DNA from: Patagioenas fasciata
Lineage: Eukaryota > Chordata > Aves > Columbiformes > Columbidae
DNA: 64,000 bases
Reading direction: 5' to 3'
Assembly: GCF_037038585.1 (NCBI RefSeq)
Contig: NW_027288510.1
Span: forward strand, 3,849,001-3,913,000
The notes under the pieces are model-generated. The model made no database searches, had not been told where the DNA came from, and saw nothing but the letters and a program-made list of their open reading frames with translations. Below are positions 36,052 through 46,600 of the stretch, piece by piece (position 1 is the stretch's first letter; each line of letters starts with the position of its first letter). The position numbers and the translations under genes are program-made.

Positions 36052-36612
36052 TGTGCTTTCAGCTCCTGGGCTGGTGCTGTCCGGGCTTTCCCTGCTCAGC
36101 ACTGACTGTGTTTTGGGAAGGCAGGAGCCAGTGCAAACCCTTCTCCGCTGTTCTGCTCTTTTTCTGCTCTTTTTCCCCTTTCCTGTGAAGCTCAGCTGCT
36201 CCATGAGTTATTGTGTTCTCCTGTGAGCGTGGGGTTTGTCCTCTGCTGTGGAGCACGAGAGCGAAGCCCCCGGAGCCCCGGCTGGTGCAGACCCCGCAGC
36301 GAGGGTGACAGACCCGGAGCCAGGAGCAGTTTCCCCAGGGTGAGGAGCAAGTGGAGCTGCTCACACCAAGGGCACAGGCAGGGTTGGTGCACGTCACCGG
36401 TTCTAAGGCTGTCACCAGAACCTGACAACCTGACAACAGTGTGCTGGCTCCCCGGGCAGTTGAAGTACAACCAGAACGCAAGAGGCAGCTTAAATTCGGG
36501 GTCGTCTTTTTGCCAGGAGCAACAAATGCCGTGATGGAGACAACGGGGAAAAGGTGGAAACTCTCAGACCGCGGTGCAGTCTGAGAGGAAAAGAGATGAA
36601 CGAGACACTGAG
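36052..36612. repeat. 561-bp flank, copy preceding RGL1-like copy 4
   Basis: Nearly identical to 56945-57505; I count two substitutions. Both lie directly next to the satellite at the 3' side of a gene copy, so the segment belongs to a larger duplicated unit. The homology ends at 'gacactga'. Confidence 0.9.
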
Positions 36613-36890
36613 GAGCGGGAAGAGTTGACGTATTTATCATAGAAACATTAAAGGTTATAGAGAGATGGAATGTTACACGAGATCAAATATTTAAATACAT
36701 TCGCTCCAGACACAAAATAGTGTTAAAAAGTTCATCTATTTATTATAGATACATTAAATATTATACAAAGCTCAAACATGATCTAAAGATCAAACATTAA
36801 AATCTACTAACTCCAGACAAGAATTGGTGGGAAAACGTTTGCATATTTATTATATAAGTATTAAATATTAAATAAAGATTAAATAGAATA
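36613..36890. repeat. AT-rich satellite remnant at copy 4
   Basis: Only about 280 bases of the satellite remain. At 36890/36891 the sequence jumps from 'aaatagaata' to 'ctgctctaga', which in copy 2 are 8882 and 11011. A deletion of about 2.13 kb removed most of the satellite and the last two RA exons. Confidence 0.9.
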
Positions 36891-37455
36891 CTGCTCTAGA
36901 AATGCAGCAGGAAATCACAGCCTCTGCTCTCCTGAGCAACCGCTCGGAGAGGTGAGACCTTGTTCTCAGCAGCCATCGAATCCGCAGCAAGAGCTGCCCC
37001 AGCTGCTGTTTGCAGACATCCATTAATCCACAGTCTCCCCTGCTAAACACTTTCTGCGATGTCCTGCAAAGATTCTGGGCCTTGGAGCTGGGTTTGCTGG
37101 GGAAGGGGCACCTTGTGTCACAGCTCACACACCCCAGTGCTGAGCTGGACACACAACAGCCGGCGCTGGCAGAAGAGCAGGGGCAGCAAAGCCGGCACTT
37201 GCTCAGAGTGCTTCCCTTGGCATTGTTGATCAAATACAAGCTTCAATTTCAAGGCCAGAAACCTTGAGAGATGCTCTTTGCAAACCTCTCATTCATCCCC
37301 TGCTCCACATGTTTTGATTTGTAACATCGGTCACGTTCCCTGTCAAGGAGGTCTGATCGGGGAATAGGTGTTTCCGAAACTAAAAGCACCATTCAAGTCA
37401 CCTGGGGTGAAAACACCACCCACAGTAACAGCGCTTTGCTGTTCCCACCGCTCAC

Positions 37456-37608
37456 CAGGATGCTCCTGTAGATGTTGCCGCTTCTGTCCTCTTCTACGCT
37501 GGTGCGGATGACGCAGCTCTCTCCGCTCTGCTGGTTGTAGACTGGCAGGACTGGCGGCACTTCTTTTGATGGAACGGGAGTCACGGGGCCGGGGCACTTC
37601 TTGGAGCA
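37456..37608 (-). CDS. RGL1-like: Copy 4 exon 17: first RA-domain exon
   Basis: It encodes [20 protein letters not shown] ... GNIYRSIL, the first strands of the Ras-association domain. The donor GTGAGC is intact here, but the partner exons were deleted. Read-through ends 18 codons later at a TGA. Confidence 0.85.
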
Positions 37609-40600
37609 CTTGTCATCAGATGGCAGCAAGGGGGGAGACGAGATCAAACACATTCATTACCATTGAATTTCAAAGATCCAAAAGCTAAAGATGACACTCT
37701 TCAGCACAACAGCCTTAACAAGGGCTTCGGCAACCCAGTTAAGGCAGCTTAGGTCAAGAGAGCAGAGTCTGCAGGACAAAGCTCCCTGGGAACGGAACCC
37801 AGCCCAGCCCAGGCTTGGTCTGGGCAGTTCCTGGCAGGTCAAACCACAGGGCTGGTGAGCTCTGACCTCACCTGCTTCTCACTTGCTCAGCTGCTCTGCC
37901 TGCCCCAGAATTAGGCTGGGCTGATGTACATGAGCCCTCCCCCCAAAATCGCCTTTCCCAGAGCTCAGGTCCCTCCATTCCACTGCCAGCAACGCTCCAG
38001 TCAAGATCCACAGGCTTGGGCAAGCGCCTGGGGCCGCCGGCAGCGTCAGCAGCCTCGCACAGGCTGTTTGTGCTGAACACAGGGCCCGGGCCCTACCTTG
38101 TGCTGAGGCTCCTCAGCAGTGTCGGTGGGAGGGACGATGGTGACGGTGCTGTCCCCAGAGCTCCCACCTGGAGCAGGTTTGGGCTGCGCGTGGACGGGGG
38201 TGCTGAGGGCGCTCACCCCCAAGCCCAGGAACGGCCTAGGGGAGAAAAGAAAGCACAACAGAGCTGGGCTGAGCACAGCTGTCACTTGCTTCAACAATCT
38301 GACCTGCTGTTGTGTTTTCCTATCTCGAGTGGCCTATTGTTTGTGTGTGTATAGCAAATTAGACTCTATCCTTATTTGCTCTGTTTTGCTGCTGCAAATT
38401 TGAATTGAATTTATAATCCAGCACTAAAATCGTTCCTTTGTTTGACACCTTAGAGTTATTTCTGAAGTCTTTAGTCGATAACCCTCATGGCTACTTACAC
38501 CAATAGAAAGAGACAACAGCAATACGTATTTCTAGCTGGCGGTGTCTCCTCGCAGCACTGCAGTGCTCTGGATCCCCAGCCAGGTTTGTCAGCTGGTGTT
38601 TGATTTATTCCAGTTCATATTCACACACCAAACCCCCTCCCCGTTGTACTCACAGGCTGAATCTCTTCACCACGCTCTTCTGAGCTCTGCCCGCTGCGGT
38701 GCTCTGGTCAGGAGCTGCTCCTTCGATTTCACGTGACAGACGGAAACTGCAGAACAGGCAATACCGTTAGTTAAATATCTCAAAGTGGCCATATCTGAGA
38801 AGCCCTGGGTCACTCCCACGTCCCAGAGGGTTCATCCCCACGAGGAGGAGCGCAGCTCTGTGCGTGTGTATTTCCACTCTCCGGGAGCAGCTCCTGGCAG
38901 CGCAGAGCTCAAGGCTGAGAGAACCTGAACCTGCCTGCGGGGGAAGAAAAGCTGCTTCGCCAGCTGGGCTGAGACCCTACCTCTCCTCATCACTTCAATG
39001 CCGCTGCCTCCTAAACCACTGCACGAATTTCTCATCTCCCGTCACGCAATAGCTGTTACATGAGGACTGCAACAGCTTAATTTGTGCGATTACTTCAAAC
39101 TCCTAAGAAAACAAATAATAAAATAGGAATTCTAATTAGAAAAATCAAGCCAGTCTCGTTAATACACTAAACACACGCAGCAACAGATCCAGGACAAACT
39201 GCCCTCGGACAGAGGAAACCCCGGCACCTTCGCTCCTACTGATCTCTGACCAACAAGGCTCAGGCTGGAAGGCAACGCTCAGCCTTGATTTCTCGGTCCC
39301 AGGTACCCGCTTCGCTCGCTGCACCTTTGACCCACAACTATTTACTGCAGCACAAGGAAGACGGTCACAGACTGCATCTTGTGGCCAGCAAAGGTCTCAC
39401 GCCAGCAGGTCTGATGCGCTCCCAGCACACAGAACACGCTCGTGTAACGTGTTCCCGTGAACACCAAACGGGGGGAACGTGCCCCAGACGTAACTCCCGC
39501 GGCAGCGAGTGCCCTGCGGCTCCTCTTCCCCTGCTGCCCGCATCTAAAAGGAATTTCTCTTCCCGCGCCGCCCCGCACAGCCCGGCAGAGGTTCACAGCG
39601 TGCCGGGGACTGTTCCTTCCTCACCCTCTGAGTAACGTGAGCGGCTGTTGGATACGCCCAGCAAAGACAACAGGCCTCGCCAAGAGAACGCTCTAGCAGA
39701 GAGCGTCAGGCACTAACGATCACAGAACAGTCACCGTTCCACTTACCCTTCGCCGCTTCTCAAAATTGATCAGGCCGCCCTGTTGGAAGGACAGAGAAGG
39801 GATCGGAGGAGAAGAGCACAGGCTCGGCTGGAGTTGATCACAAACAGGATGAACAGGATGAAGTAGCGACACCAAGGGACGGGCCAGAGCTGCCCTGACC
39901 AAAGGCCTCTACAAAGACCCGTTTCCAGCTCTAGGATAAGCCACAGCACTCGTGTACCTGAGTCTATTTGTTAAATACATTCCTCTCTTTTTAAGAACTG
40001 CACTAGCACCCAGTGGAAGATGCAGGAGCAGACACAGTGTCTGCAAGGGAGGGAGGAGATTTAGGATTCCAAAAATTGCCCCAAATTACCTCGAGATAGT
40101 CCTGAAGGGCTGTGTCCAGCATGACGAGGTCAGTGAGGAAGGTACCCAGGTAAGGTACCGTGCCTTGTGTGACTCCCTGCAAACGGTCAGAGCAATGGTG
40201 GATTAATTGACTGAGAAGTCATAATTATACTAATTAGAATACTCCTGTGGAAGCAAACAAAACACAACTAGTCTGCTTCACCAAACAGCGCTCTTGTAAA
40301 TGATGCTTTCACGACATCATCCTTGGTATCTCAGCCAGCGGTTCATGTCTGCACAGAGCGGTATATAAGCCAAAGTGCTCATTCGTAACTCCTCTGCGTC
40401 AAATCTCGCTGTGCGGCACCTCTCGCCCCAGCAGAAAAGCCGGGATTTACAGACCCGTCTTCCCCAAAGCACCGCATACGGGAGCTCATTGGTCAGGAAC
40501 AGGGCTGAGCTCGGCTTTGGGTGAGATCACAACCTGGCAACTCAAGCTCATTCCCACCTTCAGCAGCAGCTCCCTGCTCGTCGCAAAGTTGTCACAGTCG

Positions 40601-43600
40601 GAGAAGATTTCGCAAAGCTCTTCGAACATCAGCATTGTGTCCCTGTACAGGAAAAGATTCAATGATTTAAGTTGTTTGTAAGCACTCTGAATCAGATCAG
40701 GGGACAATTTTTTTCTCAAGAATCGTTAACAGTTGGGCACAGAAAAGATAAAAGCACCAAAACACATCCAGTGACACACTGCACAGCCTTACTTTGGAAC
40801 GCAGGCCCTGGTCTTCTTCCGGCGATAAACCGAGGTGGACTGCAAGGCGGAAACGATGGCCTTCAGAGACGAAAAGTTGTTCAGGATCCTACATTGCTGT
40901 GAAAGGAGCGGTTAGAAACACAGGAGCGTTAAACGTCAGCATCACCAATAGTCAGTGCTCTTCTGTCTGCCCCGTGTCCTGCTTGCTGCACATTCTCCCT
41001 GCTAAGCGGGCAGCTCTACAAATACTGAGCATCAAAAATATCACTCCCCGCTACAACCCCCCTGTCCCCTCCCAGCTCCACGGCACCCGCACAAGGAACG
41101 TTAAACAGTCGCGAATAAACGCTTTACACGTCCGATACGGATCCACTTCTCCAAGATCTTCGCTCTTGGCTGTGTCTTTAATTCTTTGCTCTCCAGGATG
41201 GTGCTGAGCACGCAGTTGGTGACGGCGTTGAACTGCGAGATGGTGGCTCTGATGCTCTGTGCCAGCTGTTTGTTCTCTTTCTTGTCCCTTCGGGACCAGA
41301 TGCAGCCCAGGCAGTGGTGGGGCACAACGTTCTGGAAGAGTGTCTAGAGGGAAACAGAGGTGTCCAACTCAGCCTGGAGCGCTACTGCCCACAGCAAGAA
41401 ATGCACGGTTACAGTACAAACTGCAGCTGAATCCAGTATGGTATTAAAAGGGAAATGTTGGTTTTCTCTCCAGTTTAAAATATACACTTTGGTATAACTC
41501 TTTAGGCCTGACGCCCTAAAAGAAGTGTCAGCTAAACTGTCCTGGAAAAATAAAAGACACCTTTCTATCACTTACATTACCAGGGGGAAAGATTTCTATA
41601 TCATGATACTTTTGAAAGAGATTGATACAAATAAGCCAAATCGGAGCTCTACAGTTACAAAGTACTTCTACATCTTCAGGTGAGGTAGCCTAAGATACAG
41701 TCAAAATACGCTATTTCTGAGGGGTCAAATGCTAAACTTTGCAAAAGAGGCCACACAGTCTACATCCACACTGTATAACAAAAAGACAAACACCTTCAGA
41801 AGAACTGAAGGAAAAGCCCAATCAATGAAGCAAGTCTGGATAACCAAGCAGAGCTGCGCTCTGTGTCCCAGCAACAGAGCGGTTCTGGAACAACAGACTT
41901 ACACCGATATAAGTTAAAAAACAAACAAACAAACAATGAGAAGCCCAGAACTCTTTCCCCGAGCATTTCAAGTAATACCTATGATCTACATACCGCATCC
42001 ATGTATGTCAGCTGTTCTGCCACCAGGTCTTCTTGGGACAGCGAGAATTCTTCTGGGCCGCTGATCTCCAGTTCCTCTTCCTCGTCCGGGGTGCAGGGAG
42101 AAAGGCTGTGGAACGCGTCTGGCCAGCGGGGAAAACACGAGTCAGTGAATTTATACAGAAAACAAGTAATCAAAGCAGGTATTTGGAAAATCACTACATA
42201 GAAGAACAGAACATGCAAAGGGACCTGCGTGGGGTAACGGCCTCACCGTGCTGCATATTTTAGGGAGATAGAGAAGGTCCAGAAGATTAAATGGGCAAAG
42301 AGAAGGTAGAAGAAAAAGAAATAGGGAGAACTGAGCTGTTCAGGGTCTCTTAGCTGAGAAGTGCCTTAACCCATTCACTAACCATTCTTTGGAAAGAACA
42401 AACCCACCAACCCCCCCACAACAACTCCTTATTAACACTGCAGAACTTTGATAATCTGCTTGTCAGCATTTACGCATTCTATACTCTGAAAAACAGCTGA
42501 ACTGCAAAGAGACAAGACTGCAATTATACCCCCAAAATATTACGCTGAGAATGCTCTTATGTCCACGTTTCAAGGGAAGAGGAGGAGAAGGGAGAGAGAC
42601 CAGTTGGAAAGTTAAAACGTGCTTTGCTAGTACTACTGATGAGGAGAGAAAGTAATGCAAAATATACGAAACCAATCGTGGCTCCAGCAGCTTCAGGACA
42701 GGCCCCCGGACGCCCTGGGCTGGACTCGGCACTAAACCAGAGCTGGATTCAGGGCTGCAGGGCTGTACAGAATTGATCAGCAGCCTTGGCTGCCGCAGCA
42801 CTAAGTCTAAACCTGGGCCTTTTCTGCACACCAGTCCTACCGTTATGCGCTCCAGAGCCAACGGGGTCTGAAAAACACGCAGGTAACGTGAGAAAAATGC
42901 ATGTAGTAGAACTCAGTCTGCCTACTAAGGCTGGAAGTTGATTCCAGTACTCATTCACATACCACGTGAGCTCTTACGACTTTTCGGCTCACGGCACAGG
43001 AAGCTTTGTGCCCTGGATAAGGGGATGTGTCAGGCTTGACGCTGGGAGAACACACAGACAGCAGAGAAAGGTACTTTACCATCATTCTCCCATTCTTCTT
43101 TCTGGAACTGCTCCAGGAGGTTCTGCGCCCTCTTCTCCGGGTCAGAGCCGGGCATGTTCTTCTTCAGATAACTCAGCACCTTCTGCAGACACACGTACTC
43201 GGGCGGCTCTCGGAAATCGTCGGCACATTGGTCGAGCCAGGCTTGTAAAATCGATGCCATCGCACTGTGAGCAAATTCAGAGAGAACACATGGGTTGTAT
43301 GCAGCAGGTATTGATGCAATCGCATGGATCTGTACCTAATATAACAACAGGAACACTGAGACATTCATCCCCCACGTGAGGGCAGTATGGACACTTCTGT
43401 GAGCACAGAATTTAATTTGTTCTTTTTAGGCAAGAAATATTATTAAGATAATACTTCATAGGAAACTAAAGGCTGCTTCTTCAATTACACCTTGAGAAAC
43501 CAGCGCAGTCATTCATATTTTCTCTGCGTTGTATTATTGGATGTGTTATGAGACAGCTGATACTTGGCCTTTACACAAGCTCCTTGAAGCAAACAGGGCT

Positions 43601-46600
43601 GTGAATTGTCAAATGAAACAACAGCTCTGCTGCCCACGTCCCGCTCCAGCACCGAACCCTGACTGGGGCTCGCTGGGCGCTGCAAAACCAAACTTACATC
43701 CTGAGCACTGTGCTGGATCCGGGGGAATTCTGGGTTCCATGTTCTTCAGAGCCCGAGATCTCCAGGTTTCCGTATCTGAAAAAATGAGATGGCTGTTTAG
43801 AGGAACCTCTACTGAGCAACCCAAACAGCGTAATCCATATACAATTGGCATAAACATATAGATATTGGCATATTCATATACAATTGGCATGAAGACAAGG
43901 GCTTCATGCTGGACAATTCCACCGTGGCTGGGGAAGCTGCGGCAGAGATGAAGGGTTTGCACATATCCCCCGTGCACTGGTCTTTTTTTAAGGGACAAGC
44001 TGTATTGGTTTTCTTGTGTCCGTCCCAGTTTGGTTCCTTAGCGGTCAGACCACGCACGCTTTCCCCACCTGGCGCTTAAGCTTTAATGAGATTTGGGATG
44101 TGGGCAACGTGCATTTACACATGGTGTGTTTACGCTGAAATCCTGAATTTTGCAGGATTCTTTTCTGTCAACGTCCCCCTGTCGTGTATAATAAATGACG
44201 GCTCAGTTTCCATTCTGTCCCGGCTCTCACCTGTCCAGGAGCAGTTCCAGGACTGTGCTGGTGGAAGCAAAGGCCCTGTACGTGGAGAGGAAGATGCTGA
44301 TGTATGTGAAGTCATTATCGGCAAAGGCCGTCGGAAGCGTCTCCACCAGCTTTCCCAAAGTTCCAGCTTTCAGGGCCCTGCTGTTGCACGTCTCGTCCGG
44401 GCTGACAGTGTGTCCTGCAGGGAACTGGTCCCCTTCAGCCTACAAAGTGGAAACAAAGACAAAGCACAAAACTCAGACAGAAGCCAGAGCCCCGACAGAG
44501 CTTGCACAACGAAACACAGATTCCATTCCACCTTTTCACAGGAATAGTCCATCTCTAGTTACTAAACAATTTTGTCGGTTTGGGCTCTCCAAACACCAAA
44601 TGCTGTATCAAATACTGGAGGACAATCAAGACATTTCTTATTGAAACAGCCAAGTGTTTCCAGTGCTTAAGCTGTAATCTCCTGGTTGCCTTTGAAACTG
44701 ACCATTCTCTCATAACAGGGCCAACCATTCAAAAACCCCGGATGCTTTCTTAGCATCCAGAAGTTTAAGAAAGGTTTGTCAGACTTCTTGCAGCATGAAA
44801 GATCTAAGTTCCTTCACTTACTCCAACCTCTACAAGAAAATACTAAGCAAGGTTTCAAGCTTCTCAGTACTTAAAGGAATTGGTAATAAAGCCCAACTCA
44901 CTCAAAATGAACAAAACCAGTTGTATTCCTTTCAACACGGGTTCTATGAAATTTTCAGTTAGAGCTGCATTTCTCTCAGACACATCCACTACCAGCCAAC
45001 GCTTTTCAGCTGAAAAGCCTCCAAATCACTCTACAAATGCAGCATCACTAAGAACTCTTCCCATCAGCTGGAAAATGTACAGGAGGTCAAAAATACTTTC
45101 TGCTGTTTCTCCCGGTAAAAACAGGAGGCAGAGATGGGAAATCTGCCACTCAAAGTCTCTATACTACCAACCTGGACACTACACCAAAGCAAGTTCTTAT
45201 ATTATTGCCTTGGATCCTGAAGAAAATGTAGAAACATCGCAACATAACATGAAAGTTCTACCCACCTCCTGACCCTCTGGCTCAAACTGCCACAGCTGCA
45301 CCGATTGCAATGAAGTGAGGACACTTTGATCAGCTGGGGGCTTGGCCACCATGCCAGCTTTACTTACCCCGAGCCATCTTGCTCCTTCGCTGTCAGTCTG
45401 CTGGATCTGCGCTCTTCTCAGGCTGTCGCAGTCAACAGCTCCTTCTTGTGCGTCTTCAGCTCCATCCTCAGTTGTGCTCTGCCAGGAAAAGGGCCAAGAG
45501 AAACAAGTCAGAGAGAAAGGAACATGGTCCCTGCACAAGCGCAGGCTGCAGACACCAGCATGCCAGCACCAGGATCTCACAACACCTCAACAACGCTCAC
45601 TTCAGTTGCCACTTTTTAGCTGCCTTCAGTTACCTGGGCCTTTTTGGGCTTTTAACTGAAAGCAGAGAGGAGCTGAGTGCACAACTTACTGCACAAGTCA
45701 ATGAAAGAGGTAAGAATTAAACCAGAGAGTCCAGATCTCCTGAACCCCACCACTAACAGCCGCTGTATTAACATGCTGATACATGTTGAGGAGCAAAGCA
45801 CTAGAGAATTGAAAACAGATGTAACAATTAACTTCAGAAATACATATACTGGTCCCCCTGCAACCACATAATGCTTTTTCTTCATACATACCACTTGAAT
45901 AATTAAAGTTTCAGGGCTTTACTGACTACCATAGCCTTAAGCACAGCAACAACTCAATTAGAAAGGATTTGAGTGCAGTGCAACCAAATCCTGGTTTGGG
46001 GTGCTGGGGTTTGGGGTTTTTTTGGGGGTTGCTTTTCTGGTTTTTTTTACCTCTTTTAACTCTAAAATATCCCTAAGTCATACAGAACTGTCTGTGCACC
46101 AGTGACTTGCCTCTTGAACGCTCTGTGGAACCTCCACGTCTTCCCCAGGTTGGTTCCTCACATTTTCTTCCAGGCTCTGTGGAGTCTCCACGTCTTCTTC
46201 AGTTGGCTCGCTTGGAGTCTCCTCTGTGCACTCTGCAGTCTCTGTGTCATCCTCTGTTGCCTTGCTTAGACCGTTCTCAACGCGCTCTGGAGTCTCTGCG
46301 TCTTTGTCTGATACCTTGCTTGTAGTCTCCACATCTTCCTCTCTTGTCTCGCTTAGAGTCTGCTCAATGCGCTCTGGAGTCTCCTCAACGCGCTCTGGAG
46401 GCTCCTCAGTACACTCTGGGCTCTCCACTTCTTCCTTGGTTGGCTTGGTCAGAGTCTCCTCAAGGCTGTGCAGAGACTCCACATCTTCCTCATGTCTCTT
46501 CTGCCTGGGTGTCCTCCTCCTTGGTCTTCTCCAGCATCTCCAAAGAGACAGGTTCCGAAAGGGGAAGTTCCGAGCCTGTTAGAAAACAACGGAAAAACAG

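Noticed and set aside
46480-46500. Frameshift in the acidic exon as proof of a pseudogene
   Set aside because: The exon is open in phase 0 with exon 1 and exon 3, so no frameshift is needed. It remains only a possibility.
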